Source: Bacteroidetes bacterium GWB2_32_14
GTDB lineage: Bacteria; Bacteroidota; Bacteroidia; Bacteroidales; UBA12077
Direction: 5' to 3'
Length of the DNA: 64,000 nt
Assembly: GCA_001768235.1 (NCBI GenBank)
Contig: MENK01000022.1
Coordinates: 46,121 to 110,120, forward strand
Shown: positions 35,997-45,474 of the stretch, piece by piece
Layout: every line of letters starts with the position of its first letter
How positions within the stretch are numbered: position 1 is the first letter of the stretch
Notes under the pieces: model-generated
Told to the model about the DNA's origin: nothing
What the model saw: only the letters and a program-made list of their open reading frames with translations
Database searches by the model: none
Position numbers and translations under genes: made by a program

Positions 35997-37103
35997 TTAC
36001 TCTAACCTGACTTTAAATTTCTTTATACTAATTACAAGGAAAAGTATTGTTATTCCTGTTAAATACAGTGTTTCTTTCCAAACAACCAGTATTCCTGAAC
36101 CTTTAATCATTATATTTTTAACAATCACGATAAAGTACCTGGCGGGCATTATTGAACTCAGCCATTGCAATATTTTGGGCATATTTTCTATTGGAAAAAT
36201 GAAACCTGATAATAACATGGTCGGCAACATTAAGGCAAACATGGATATAAACATGGCCATCATTTGGCTTTTACTAACTGTTGATATAAGGATTCCTAGA
36301 GATAATGCCATTAATATAAACAATAATGTTTCGAGTAATAAGAAAGTAAGGTTTCCCTGCATTGGCATGTCAAAAACAAAGTAACTAAGTGCAATAATTA
36401 CCAATGCATTCATAAAGGCCAACCCGACATAAGGAATTACTTTGCCTAAAATTATTGGCATTGGACGAAGAGGCGAAACCAGTAGAACTTCCATGGTGCC
36501 CATTTCTTTCTCTCGAGTTATAGAAATAGATGTCATCATAGCAGATACGAGCATAAGAATTAATGCCATAGTTCCGGGAACAAACATATATACGCCTTTT
36601 AATTCCTTATTGTAAAGAATTTGAACCTTGGTATCAATTACGAAAGGCAATTCACCTTTCATCAGTTCATTCTTCATGTATGTTCTGATTATTGCCGATG
36701 TATAATTACTTACAATGTTGGCCGTGTTGGCATCGGATGCATCAGCGAGAATCTGGATGCTTGCTTTACCTTCACGTTCAAGTTTTTCTGCAAAATGCGG
36801 TTCAAAAATGATGACTTCACGAATATTTCCTTTTTTAAAAGCATCTTCTACCTGGTTGTCGTTGTCAATATTTTTATCTATTATAAAATATCCCGATGAA
36901 AGAATTTTATTCGTGATTTCCTGTGTAACATTATCTTTCGATTTGTCATATATCGCAATTTTAATATCTTTAATTTCGTTTGAAACAACATAGCCAAAAA
37001 TTAAAATCTGGGCTACAGGCATACCAAACAGAATCAGCATGGTTCTATAATCCCTGAAAATATGGCTAAACTCTTTTTTTACAAAACCTATGAATCGGCT
37101 CAT
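35997..37103 (-). CDS. ABC-2 type transporter permease (proximal)
   Basis: The 368-residue protein is a paralogue of the following permease, with the same layout: FVKKEFSHIFRDYRTMLILFG start, periplasmic domain (about 45-170), TREKEMGTMEVLLVSPLRPM signature and a bundle of C-terminal helices. The two permeases probably form a heterodimer in the inner membrane. The periplasmic domain would contact the HlyD-like adaptor encoded upstream. Confidence 0.93.
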   Translation of the reverse strand: MSRFIGFVKKEFSHIFRDYRTMLILFGMPVAQILIFGYVVSNEIKDIKIAIYDKSKDNVTQEITNKILSSGYFIIDKNIDNDNQVEDAFKKGNIREVIIFEPHFAEKLEREGKASIQILADASDANTANIVSNYTSAIIRTYMKNELMKGELPFVIDTKVQILYNKELKGVYMFVPGTMALILMLVSAMMTSISITREKEMGTMEVLLVSPLRPMPIILGKVIPYVGLAFMNALVIIALSYFVFDMPMQGNLTFLLLETLLFILMALSLGILISTVSKSQMMAMFISMFALMLPTMLLSGFIFPIENMPKILQWLSSIMPARYFIVIVKNIMIKGSGILVVWKETLYLTGITILFLVISIKKFKVRLE

Positions 37104-37170
37104 TCCTTTTACTTTTTAATTACTTTATTATTTCAATTTCAGGTTATTATTATTTGTTGTTAGCTATGAG

Positions 37171-37914
37171 CTAGAGTTGTTGTTTCCGAGCGATCCGGAT
37201 AAATACCTCATCCATATTTTCTGCATTATATTGTTTTTTAAGTAAAGCAGGTGTATCCATTGCTTCTATCCTGCCCTGATCCATTATTGAAACCCTGTCG
37301 CAATATTCAGCTTCGTCCATGTAATGTGTTGTAACAAACACGGTTATTCCTGAATATGAAGCTTCATATATTAATTCCCAAAAATCGCGACGGGTAATCG
37401 GGTCAACACCGCCGGTTGGTTCATCAAGAAAAACAATCCCGGGGTTATGGAAAATAGCTACCGAAAATGCAATTTTCTGTTTCCAGCCAAGCGGAAGAGA
37501 TTTGATTAAGCTATCCTTAATATTTTCCATTTTAAGCCGCCTGAGTAGCTCATCTGTTTTTTCTTTTATGTATTTACCCGGCAAACCATATATTCCTCCA
37601 TAAAACCGAATATTCTCTTTAACAGTAAGATCATCATATAACGAAAATTTCTGACTCATATATCCTATGTTCTTTTTCACTTTTTCGCGTTCACGATATA
37701 CATCAAAACCTGCTACTTTAACTTTACCTGATGTAGGATAAGAAAGGCCGGACAATATTTTTAAAGTTGTTGTTTTACCCGCACCATTCGCTCCAAGAAA
37801 ACCAAATATTTCTCCTTGTTTAACATCAAAGGTTAAATCATCATTCGCTGTAAAATTCCCGAACTTTTTAACCAGGTTACTCACTTCGATTATATTTTCT
37901 GTTTGTTTTAACAT
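37171..37914 (-). CDS. ABC transporter ATP-binding protein with degenerate signature motif
   Basis: The 247-residue protein has Walker A GANGAGKT, Walker B IVFLDEPTGGVDP and the switch His in VFVTTHYMDEAEYCDR. The ABC signature is SLPLGWKQK instead of LSGGQ, the variant seen in the second nucleotide-binding domain of RbbA/YhiH-type transporters. It follows its partner ATPase by 23 bp and likely forms an asymmetric heterodimer with it. Confidence 0.93.
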   Translation of the reverse strand: MLKQTENIIEVSNLVKKFGNFTANDDLTFDVKQGEIFGFLGANGAGKTTTLKILSGLSYPTSGKVKVAGFDVYREREKVKKNIGYMSQKFSLYDDLTVKENIRFYGGIYGLPGKYIKEKTDELLRRLKMENIKDSLIKSLPLGWKQKIAFSVAIFHNPGIVFLDEPTGGVDPITRRDFWELIYEASYSGITVFVTTHYMDEAEYCDRVSIMDQGRIEAMDTPALLKKQYNAENMDEVFIRIARKQQL

Positions 37915-37937
37915 CTGATTCTTTAATATTTAAAATC

Positions 37938-38852
37938 TTAATTATTCATAAGCTCCATAAAACAATCTTCAATATTGGGCTGTACTTCTAACATCTCAAT
38001 TTTGGAATGGTTATTATTTTTCAGTAGTAAAATCAGGCTATTGATATCCATGCTATTATCTTTAGAAGTAATATGAATAAATTCTCCAAATGGGTAAACA
38101 GTATCAATAAACTCAAACTGTCTTAAATCCTGAATCAACTTATAAATATTTTCCGATTTTATTGCCCAAAGCTTACGCCCGAATTCATTGGTAATATTTT
38201 GTGGCTTATCAATCTTCATTATTCGTCCATCCTGAATTAATGCAACACGGTCGCACAGGTTTGCCTCGTCCATGTACGGAGTAGAAACAACTATTGTAAT
38301 TCCTTTTTGTTTCAGCCGGATGAGCATTTCCCAGAATTCTTTTCGTGAAACTGCATCAACCCCGGTGGTAGGCTCATCAAGAATTAAAATATCGGGGCTG
38401 TGAATTAAAGCACAAGATAAAGCGAGCTTCTGTTTCATACCACCGGATAACTTCCCCGCCAAGCGGTTTTTAAAAGGTTCAATCTGAATGTAAATATCTT
38501 TAATTAAATCGTAATTTTCTTGTACTGAAGTTCCAAAAACCCGGGCGAAGAAATTCAGATTTTCTTCAACAGATAAGTCCTGGTAAAGCGAGAATCGTTG
38601 TGGCATGTAGCCAATATTATTTCTTATTTTTTTGTAGTCTTTTACTACATCATTTCCAAAAATTTCAGCTTTACCTTCAGTTGGCAGGATTAGAGTAGTA
38701 AGAATTCTGAAAATGCTTGTTTTCCCAGCACCATCGGGGCCAATAAGTCCGAATAATTCTCCTTTGGGAATAGCAAAACTGACTCCTTTCACTGCATCAA
38801 CTTTTTCATAAGTCTTTTTTAACCCCTTTGCTTCAACTGCTATTTCGTTCAT
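37938..38852 (-). CDS. ABC transporter ATP-binding protein (canonical)
   Basis: The 304-residue protein has Walker A GPDGAGKTS, a normal signature KLSGGMKQKLALS and Walker B ILILDEPTTGVDA. The position of the switch histidine reads STPYMDEANLCDR, i.e. Pro-Tyr in place of the usual His, which is typical of the first ATPase in YhiH-like pairs. A C-terminal extension of about 85 residues follows. Together with the next ATPase it gives one canonical and one non-canonical ATP site. Confidence 0.93.
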   Translation of the reverse strand: MNEIAVEAKGLKKTYEKVDAVKGVSFAIPKGELFGLIGPDGAGKTSIFRILTTLILPTEGKAEIFGNDVVKDYKKIRNNIGYMPQRFSLYQDLSVEENLNFFARVFGTSVQENYDLIKDIYIQIEPFKNRLAGKLSGGMKQKLALSCALIHSPDILILDEPTTGVDAVSRKEFWEMLIRLKQKGITIVVSTPYMDEANLCDRVALIQDGRIMKIDKPQNITNEFGRKLWAIKSENIYKLIQDLRQFEFIDTVYPFGEFIHITSKDNSMDINSLILLLKNNNHSKIEMLEVQPNIEDCFMELMNN

Positions 38853-38896
38853 TTTTCAAGCTGGTTTTGTTGAATTTTATTCGTAATTCGTAATTT

Positions 38897-39778
38897 CTAA
38901 TTAAACTTAACTTCCCCCGGCATTCCAATTTTTAATCTCCCGTCATTTTTAACCCGAACTTTAACAGCATAAACCATATTCACCCGTTCTTCCTTTGTTT
39001 GGATAATTTTAGGTGTAAATTCAGCCTGATCGGATACCCATGAAATTATTCCTTCGTATTTTTCGTTCGTATTTTCATCTTTATCAACAAAAACAGTTAC
39101 TTTTTGCCCTAGTGTAACATTTGGCAACTGGGCACCACTTATATAAACCCGTAAATCAATTTCATCAAGTTTCGCGATCTTGTAAATGGCCTTACCCATT
39201 GTAGCAATTTCTCCGGTTTCAATGTATTTTTCAATTACAGTTCCTTCAACCGGGTTAACAATTATTGCTCTTTTAATCTGCTCACTAATTAAATCAGATT
39301 GTTTATCAATTACATCCATTTCGCTGTAAACCGAGTTTAGCTGGGTTTTGGTTACAACAATTTGTTTTGCAATGACATCGTACCTTCCGTTAATATCATC
39401 GGATTGTTGTTGAGTAGCAGCTTTATCAGCAAATAGTTTTTCAATCCTGTTTTTTTCGGTTTTTAAGCTTTTCATTTGTTCTTCCTGAACAGCAATCTGG
39501 GCTTTTATATTAGCTAGTTTTGTTGAAACAGCATGTTTTTGTGCTATTAATTGTTGTTTTTGAATGTACAACAGGGAAGTATCAATACATCCTATTTTTT
39601 GATCCCTGTTTAACAGGTTTCCCTCTTCGATATTCAGTTGAATAATTTTACCCTGTGTTTCGGCACTTACAATAACTTCTTTTGCTTCGAAATTCCCGTA
39701 TGCATCCGAATTGTTATTATTCCCGTTACATGCCAGTAATATTGCAGGAAGGATGATGATGAATAATTTGGTTTTCAT
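38897..39778 (-). CDS. HlyD-like lipoprotein adaptor of the ABC efflux system
   Basis: From the ATG at 39778 the protein has 293 residues and a proper lipoprotein signal (MKTKLFIIILPAILLACNGN). A longer frame opens at 39838, but its 20 extra residues are basic and would bury the signal and overlap the tolC stop. Features are a split lipoyl domain (VSAETQGKIIQLNIEEGNLL and IVNPVEGTVIEKYIETGEI), a long alpha-hairpin (about 65-165) and a beta-barrel. It resembles YhiI/YbhG adaptors, connecting the ABC-2 pump to TolC. Confidence 0.9.
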   Translation of the reverse strand: MKTKLFIIILPAILLACNGNNNNSDAYGNFEAKEVIVSAETQGKIIQLNIEEGNLLNRDQKIGCIDTSLLYIQKQQLIAQKHAVSTKLANIKAQIAVQEEQMKSLKTEKNRIEKLFADKAATQQQSDDINGRYDVIAKQIVVTKTQLNSVYSEMDVIDKQSDLISEQIKRAIIVNPVEGTVIEKYIETGEIATMGKAIYKIAKLDEIDLRVYISGAQLPNVTLGQKVTVFVDKDENTNEKYEGIISWVSDQAEFTPKIIQTKEERVNMVYAVKVRVKNDGRLKIGMPGEVKFN

Positions 39779-39818
39779 GTTTCTTGATATTAAGTAATTT
39801 ATTTTTTTTCTCTTTTTT

Positions 39819-41081
39819 TTAAAGTTCACCTTTAACAAACAAAAAATTCACTTTCGACTGAACCATCTGTATTTTATGGGTTTCGTAATTAATTTTTGCT
39901 TGTATTTCGGCATTCAGCTCGGTAACATATTGTGTTGATGTTATAATTCCATTATCGAGCTTAGATTTTGCACTTCGTGTAACTTCTTCTCTAAGTTTTA
40001 TAATTTCTAAATCGCTAATTAATGCAGATTGATAATTTTCGATATTTGCTATTTCATTATTCAGGGCTATATTTATTTGTTTATCAAAACTTTCACGCTT
40101 ACTTTCAATAAATTTTTTATTTAACGAAAGTATTTCCCGCTGTCTCTTATTTTGATTCCAGTCCCAGAATTTCCAGCTTAATCCGACACCCCAATAATAA
40201 TACGAATCGAACTCATTATTTAGCATATTTAAGCCCGGTTTACCATACCCAAGCTGTCCAAAAGCAAAGACCATCGGCATATTTTGTTTTGAAATTGCTT
40301 TTCCTGAAGCATCAATCTGCTCGCTTTGAAATTCGAATAGCTTATGCTCCGGCCTGTTATATTCAGACTTTTCGCTTAATTCAAAATCTGCAAGTTCCAG
40401 GCTGACATCTGCATTTAAATCCATTCCTGTAATTTCTGACAGAATTTGTATTGCAGCCAATCGCTGGTTCGTAATTTGATGAATACTTTGTTTAATTTTC
40501 AATTTTTCGGCTTGTAAAACATCTAAATCTGAAGGTAACAACACCCCGTTTTTTACTCCTGATTCAACTGTCAGTTGCTTTTGTGCTATATCGTTATACA
40601 TTAAGTTCATCAGCTCTTCATTTTTTTGAAGAACCAATATGGCAAAATAAAATTTATTGATTTGTTCTTTCAGTTTATTTAACTCGACCAGCGTATTTTG
40701 CTGATTTATTTTAAGATTTGCTTCTTCGATTTTTTTCGAATTTTTTATCCTGCCCCAGTCATAAATCATTTGGTTAATATCTATTGTTGCTTTATACTGG
40801 TCTTTTGAGCCTTCGGGTAAATCAACTGTAATTGGCAAATCAATATCTAAAGCAAATGCATCCGACTGATAAGTAGCCTGAGCTTTTAGTTCTGCCCTAG
40901 GTAACCATTCCGAATTTAAATTTTTAAGTTTAAGTTCGTTTGCCTGGTTATAAATCTCCAAATCATTAACCAACGGGTAAGTCTTTAGCATCTGTTCATA
41001 ACAATCCTGTAAACCTATCCCTTTATTTTGAGCAAAACTGGCATTTGCAATAAGCAAAAGAATTACTAAAATCTTTTTCAT
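39819..41081 (-). CDS. TolC-family outer membrane efflux protein (ABC operon)
   Basis: The 420-residue protein has a signal peptide (KKILVILLLIANASFAQ) and the repeated helical hairpins of TolC channels. Conserved elements include GLQDCYEQMLKTYP, the AYP-type beta segment in the middle (GVGLSWKFWDWNQNKRQ) and the C-terminal ITSTQYVTELNAEIQAKINYETHKIQ. It starts one base after the TetR stop codon, indicating co-transcription. It would be the outer-membrane exit of the ABC-2 pump. Confidence 0.92.
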   Translation of the reverse strand: MKKILVILLLIANASFAQNKGIGLQDCYEQMLKTYPLVNDLEIYNQANELKLKNLNSEWLPRAELKAQATYQSDAFALDIDLPITVDLPEGSKDQYKATIDINQMIYDWGRIKNSKKIEEANLKINQQNTLVELNKLKEQINKFYFAILVLQKNEELMNLMYNDIAQKQLTVESGVKNGVLLPSDLDVLQAEKLKIKQSIHQITNQRLAAIQILSEITGMDLNADVSLELADFELSEKSEYNRPEHKLFEFQSEQIDASGKAISKQNMPMVFAFGQLGYGKPGLNMLNNEFDSYYYWGVGLSWKFWDWNQNKRQREILSLNKKFIESKRESFDKQINIALNNEIANIENYQSALISDLEIIKLREEVTRSAKSKLDNGIITSTQYVTELNAEIQAKINYETHKIQMVQSKVNFLFVKGEL

Positions 41082-41082
41082 A

Positions 41083-41724
41083 TTACTTCACTTTAATAGA
41101 ATTAATTATAAAATCAACAACAAATTGTTTTCTTTGAGCAAGAAAAGCTTCATACGCTTTTTTATCATTATTAAACATAACCCCTTGTATTATAGGTCTT
41201 GCAACAATTGGAAAAATGCATAAACCAATAACATTTGTCATTAAATTTCTGGAATCAACAGACCTGATAATTCCCTTATTCACTTCATCCTGTAGTTGAT
41301 TATCAAATTTTTCGAATAAGTTTATTTCTTTAAACTGAACATTTTTTTCGAAAAGCTGAACCAGCATTTGTGGGTTCCTGTTCAATTCATTAATTATAAA
41401 TCCAGGTATATATGGGTGTTTATGTAACAGGTTAATATAATTATCAACAATAAATTCAATTTTTTCAAAAACGGATTTTTCAGACATCATCATTTCTTTA
41501 ACTCTTGGTATAAACAGAGAAAACGCTAGTTCAAAAACTTTTTCAAACAACTTATCTTTAGTGCGATAATAATAATGTAAAAGCGCTTTATTAATTCCTG
41601 CCTTGTCTGCAATTTCCTGCATCCTTGCCCCTGTTAATCCTTTTTGCTGAAAGACTTCTTTTGCTGCATCAAGAATTTTTGTTTCGGTATCTTTCGCTTG
41701 TTCTATCATATTTTTATTAGCCAT
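41083..41724 (-). CDS. TetR-family regulator of the efflux operon
   Basis: The 213-residue protein has a TetR-type helix-turn-helix at about 15-60 (TETKILDAAKEVFQQKGLTGARMQEIADKAGINKALLHYYYRTKDKLF) written here in parts: AAKEVFQQKGLTGARMQEIA then AGINKALLHYYYRTKDKLF. The C-terminal domain is a variable ligand-binding region. It is the first gene of the seven-gene efflux operon. A promoter and overlapping palindromes lie immediately upstream, so autorepression with ligand-induced release is likely. Confidence 0.92.
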   Translation of the reverse strand: MANKNMIEQAKDTETKILDAAKEVFQQKGLTGARMQEIADKAGINKALLHYYYRTKDKLFEKVFELAFSLFIPRVKEMMMSEKSVFEKIEFIVDNYINLLHKHPYIPGFIINELNRNPQMLVQLFEKNVQFKEINLFEKFDNQLQDEVNKGIIRSVDSRNLMTNVIGLCIFPIVARPIIQGVMFNNDKKAYEAFLAQRKQFVVDFIINSIKVK

Positions 41725-41733
41725 TTAATTAAA

Positions 41734-41786
41734 CTATTTGGTTTAACCATTTGGTCAAATTTAAAAAAGAATAATTATTTTGCAAA
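41734..41786 (-). promoter_or_regulatory. Promoter and probable TetR operator of the ABC efflux operon
   Basis: On the minus strand a TTTG -33 element (41783-41786) and TAAATTTG -7 element (41756-41763) are separated by exactly 19 bp, the Bacteroidota sigma-A arrangement. From the -7 element to 10 bp before the start codon run overlapping palindromes: ACCATTTGGT (41746-41755) and TGGTTTAACCA (41739-41749), within TTTGACCAAATGGTTAAACC on the minus strand. Regulator binding there would block initiation. Confidence 0.7.
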
Positions 41787-41979
41787 AAAATCCGGAGTAT
41801 TTTTTTTAAAATTATGCACAGTAAATTATAACGTGTTGATTTATTATAAATTAGAATTTCATAATTTTATATTTAACTTATGAAAGGTTTTAAAAGTAGT
41901 TTATCAATGAAGATTTCTTAAATTTGTATAGTTAGGAATAATTATTGTATTAAACGGGTAAAGACAAATACATCTTATC

Positions 41980-42684
41980 ATGAAAATCAAATCTTTTGCT
42001 TTAATCATCGTGTTATTATTTACTAATTTCACATTCCTTTTCTCCCAGAAAATTGCTTATAAACAATTCTCATTAGTGAATTATGATTTAAAAATTTCGG
42101 ATGAATTCAGGGCTGAAATTTCAGGTTTGGATTCCTATATTAACTCGATAAAAGTTTATAACGAACAAAAAAACGATAAACTGAAATCTGTACTTGTTCA
42201 TACGATATATTTTACAATTAAAGAAGAATTAGAAAAGCAATTAAAAATTGATATTTTACCGGCAAATACATTTTTAAACAAAGTAAAATATGATGATTTC
42301 GGTTACCCTTTAAGTAATATCCGTGAAGCAATGCGTAAAGGAGATTCGCCATATTATATTAAAATAGCTGTAAATATTGAATCTATAACGAATAAACAAA
42401 AAGAGCTTAACCCTGAAATGTTTAATGATATTAGCTTTTCGCCAATCGTTCCGCAAATTACTATCGAAATAGATATTTACAGTAAAGAAGGAATTATAGC
42501 TCTCGACCATTGGGTTGGAATCGCTTCATCCGGCAATCCCTTACCAATAAATGAATATTTGCTCAAAGGTTTTGATAATAAGGAAATGATAATAAATACA
42601 ACTGAAGAAATACCGCAAGACAACCTGTATTTAATCCTTTCACGCTCAATTCATAATGTAATTCAGGATTATTATACCAAATAG
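41980..42684 (+). CDS. Secreted protein of unknown function upstream of anmK
   Basis: The 234-residue protein has a signal peptide (KIKSFALIIVLLFTNFTFLFSQ) and no domain that can be named. It is moderately charged, with an alternating strand/helix pattern and no lipobox or T9SS tail, so it is probably periplasmic. It ends 3 bp before anmK, so the two are likely co-transcribed, which hints at an envelope or cell-wall turnover context, nothing more. Confidence 0.7.
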   Translation: MKIKSFALIIVLLFTNFTFLFSQKIAYKQFSLVNYDLKISDEFRAEISGLDSYINSIKVYNEQKNDKLKSVLVHTIYFTIKEELEKQLKIDILPANTFLNKVKYDDFGYPLSNIREAMRKGDSPYYIKIAVNIESITNKQKELNPEMFNDISFSPIVPQITIEIDIYSKEGIIALDHWVGIASSGNPLPINEYLLKGFDNKEMIINTTEEIPQDNLYLILSRSIHNVIQDYYTK

Positions 42685-42687
42685 TTT

Positions 42688-43743
42688 ATGCAACAAGCAC
42701 TTGCCGTTGGAATAATGTCGGGTACCTCACTCGATGGTTTGGATTTTGTTCTCGTCCGGTTTACCTTTAAAAATAAGTGGAACTTCGGAATTTTAAAATC
42801 AACAACTATTGGTTACAATAATGTTTGGGTTGACAAACTTTCAAAAGCATATAAGCTGGATGGTTATGAGCTTTTAGAATTGCATAAAAATTATGGCAGA
42901 TACATTGGAAACCATGTAAATGATTTCTTAACGAATATACCTGAGCCGGTTGACTTTATTGCATCGCATGGACATACCGTTTTTCACCGGCCTGATAAAG
43001 GAATCACATTGCAAATTGGCGATGGGCAGGAAATAGCCACGAAAACGAATATTACCACCATTTGTGATTTCAGGACAAAAGATGTTACCCTTGGCGGGCA
43101 AGGCGCACCGCTCGTGCCTATAGGCGACAAATTGCTTTTTTCTGATTACGATTACTGTATTAATATTGGCGGTTTTGCTAATATCTCGTTTAATAGTTAT
43201 GATAATAACCGGGTTGCTTATGACATTTGTCCGGCAAACATCATTTTAAATCATTTGTCAAACAGCATTGGGCATGCATACGATAAAAATGGAGAAATAA
43301 GCAGCAAAGGAAATTTAAATCAACAATTATTTAATGAGCTCAATTCCATTTCGTATTATCAAAAACCATATCCCAAGTCGCTTGGAAGAGAATGGCTCGA
43401 ATCCAGTTTTTTACCTATACTTAATAAATATTCAATACCAGCCGAAGACAAATTAAATACGGTAAGCCGACATATTGCATTTCAGATTTCGCGATCAATT
43501 AACAATAAAAAAGGAAGAGTTTTAGTAACCGGTGGCGGGGCTTACAATACATTTATTCTAGATTTAATCAAACAAAGTTCGGATAACCAGGTTGATATAC
43601 CAGGTAAAACAATTATTGAATACAAGGAAGCAATCATATTTGCATTTTTAGGATTACTCAGGCTTACAAATGAACCCAATTGCCTGGCATCAGTAACAGG
43701 GGCAGGCAGGGATTCAAGCGGAGGAGTTGTATTTATGCCATAG
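42688..43743 (+). CDS. anmK: Anhydro-N-acetylmuramic acid kinase
   Basis: The 351-residue protein is AnmK, which phosphorylates and opens 1,6-anhydro-MurNAc during peptidoglycan recycling. Signatures are the ATP-binding GIMSGTSLDGLDFVLVRF, the FIASHGHTVFHRP segment, CDFRTKDVTLGGQGAPLVPIGD (written in part: GGQGAPLVPIGD), NIGGFANISF, and RVLVTGGGAYN. Length matches the Bacteroidota form, which is slightly shorter than the E. coli enzyme. The conserved catalytic Asp is expected in LGGQGAPLVP's neighbouring region. Confidence 0.95.
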   Translation: MQQALAVGIMSGTSLDGLDFVLVRFTFKNKWNFGILKSTTIGYNNVWVDKLSKAYKLDGYELLELHKNYGRYIGNHVNDFLTNIPEPVDFIASHGHTVFHRPDKGITLQIGDGQEIATKTNITTICDFRTKDVTLGGQGAPLVPIGDKLLFSDYDYCINIGGFANISFNSYDNNRVAYDICPANIILNHLSNSIGHAYDKNGEISSKGNLNQQLFNELNSISYYQKPYPKSLGREWLESSFLPILNKYSIPAEDKLNTVSRHIAFQISRSINNKKGRVLVTGGGAYNTFILDLIKQSSDNQVDIPGKTIIEYKEAIIFAFLGLLRLTNEPNCLASVTGAGRDSSGGVVFMP

Positions 43744-43781
43744 TAGAATGTTAATTGCAAATCTTTGATTAATAATCCTTT

Positions 43782-44309
43782 TTACTTTAGTAGCAATCTA
43801 AACCCAAATACGGGGAGTTTACCTTGCATAAAATCCAAATCTTCCGACCGTTTAAAACCAAGTTCTTCATACATTTTCCATGCAATTTTCATTGCTTTTG
43901 TGGAATGAATTACGACCTGACTTTGCTTTAATCTAATAGCTTTTTGAATACATTCATTAACTAATAGTTTTCCAATTCCTTGCCCTCTAATTGCGGTATC
44001 TACTGCTAATAACCTAAAGCCTGATGCATTTTTTTCCTGAGTTGCAGCCCCTCCTGAACCGTAGTATTGCATATCACTAAAATAGACCACTCCGCCACCT
44101 ATTTTTTCTTTATCTGTAACTGCAACTAAAAGTTCTGTTTCTGGCTTTTTTGTTAATTCTCCAATATTGGCAAGCATTTTATAATATTCTGGTTGCTCAG
44201 ATTCTTTAGGGAAGCCGTCCAGCTGAGAATAAACTTTAACCATTAATTTCCCTATTTCATCAAATTCGTATGGTTTAGCATTTCTTACTGTGTATTTTTG
44301 TTTTTTCAT
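43782..44309 (-). CDS. GNAT-family N-acetyltransferase
   Basis: The 175-residue protein has the GNAT acetyl-CoA motif A: FRLLAVDTAIRGQGIGKLLV (the RGQGIG pyrophosphate loop) and motif B near MKIAWKMYEELGFKR. Its substrate is not recognisable. It stands alone, convergent with anmK. Confidence 0.88.
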   Translation of the reverse strand: MKKQKYTVRNAKPYEFDEIGKLMVKVYSQLDGFPKESEQPEYYKMLANIGELTKKPETELLVAVTDKEKIGGGVVYFSDMQYYGSGGAATQEKNASGFRLLAVDTAIRGQGIGKLLVNECIQKAIRLKQSQVVIHSTKAMKIAWKMYEELGFKRSEDLDFMQGKLPVFGFRLLLK

Positions 44310-44520
44310 AAGTTAATATCTTAATTTATTTGTTTTATCTTCTTTAGCTTTAAAATGTGAAACAGATGAATCAATATAGCCAATTTTTAGGCGGAGCATT
44401 TAATAAAAAATCATAATAAACAGATTCCGTTAGCTACTGATAAAATAATTTTTAGGTTTATTAAACTATTCATAGTCATTGAAAATAGATTAAGTACTAC
44501 AGTGAAATATCCAAATATGT

Positions 44521-45474
44521 TTATCCTAATTCCATACACATAATTTTTTCAGTTCTTTTTAAAACATCCATTTGATTTGGAGCCTCACTATCAATGAATC
44601 CAAGTTTATAATAGAGTTTATGAGTTTGTTGCATAGACATATTCGTTTGCAACCAAAGTTCTTTTGCTGAATTTTCTTTGCACCGACTTATACATCTTTC
44701 AATAAGTTTAGTCGCAATTCCAATGTTTCTATATTTTGGATCAACAAAGAGTTTGGCAAATTCAAATTTATCTTCATCTAACCTTTTTAAAGCAACACAA
44801 CCAACTATCTCATTCTTAAATTGAGCGAAAAACAAGAATCCTCCTTTTTCAAGATATGCTTTATCGGGATTATGAAGAGCAAATTTGTCTTCTTCTTCTA
44901 ATTTACCTTTTAAAAAACCTGACAACCAATGGCCAGCTAATTCATAGAAATATTGTTTCAAACTTGGTTTATAATCTAAAATCAAAATCTGGTTACTACT
45001 TATATTCCGAACTTGAACATTTAATGGATTTAAACTAAGCTCCGTGTCAATTCTTTTCAAAATATTAATTATATCTGGATGTCCTGATGTTAATACATTT
45101 TTTAATGCACTTGAAAATGACAACCATATTGGATTTAACAGTTTAAGAAGAGAAAGACCTTCGTTTGATAATGATATATGCTTTGAACGTTTGTCATTGG
45201 GGTTAGGGGTAATTATGATTAATTGCTCTTTATCGAGTTCTGTAATTATGTTTTTTACCGTGATGTGAGAGAATGCAATTTGATCAGTAATTTCCATTAT
45301 TGTTTGTGGCTTTTTGGAATTTGATAATACATAATATACCGGAAACCATGTGGATTTGAAATTAACTCCAAACTCTTTATATACTTTATCTCCACCAATT
45401 TGCATTTTTTCGTATATTCTACGAAACCTGGAGCCTCCTGCCAGATAACCAAGTTTATCAATAATGTCATTCAT
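44521..45474 (-). CDS. MarR-GNAT fusion protein
   Basis: The 317-residue protein joins an N-terminal MarR-type winged helix (about 25-140, with SNSKKPQTIMEITDQIAFSH and KEQLIIITPNPNDKRSKHISLS) to a C-terminal GNAT domain (about 155-317, AKLFVDPKYRNIGIATKLIE with the acetyl-CoA loop YRNIGIA). Such bifunctional regulator/acetyltransferase proteins are known in many bacteria, but the target is unknown. It may sense an amine or peptide that its own GNAT domain acetylates. A tandem TAATTCA repeat (45474-45493) precedes the start. Confidence 0.88.
   Translation of the reverse strand: MNDIIDKLGYLAGGSRFRRIYEKMQIGGDKVYKEFGVNFKSTWFPVYYVLSNSKKPQTIMEITDQIAFSHITVKNIITELDKEQLIIITPNPNDKRSKHISLSNEGLSLLKLLNPIWLSFSSALKNVLTSGHPDIINILKRIDTELSLNPLNVQVRNISSNQILILDYKPSLKQYFYELAGHWLSGFLKGKLEEEDKFALHNPDKAYLEKGGFLFFAQFKNEIVGCVALKRLDEDKFEFAKLFVDPKYRNIGIATKLIERCISRCKENSAKELWLQTNMSMQQTHKLYYKLGFIDSEAPNQMDVLKRTEKIMCMELG

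Noticed and set aside
39779..39838. Upstream extension of the HlyD-like protein
   Set aside because: The extra 20 residues are basic, destroy the lipoprotein signal and reach into the tolC gene; the start at 39778 gives a standard lipobox.
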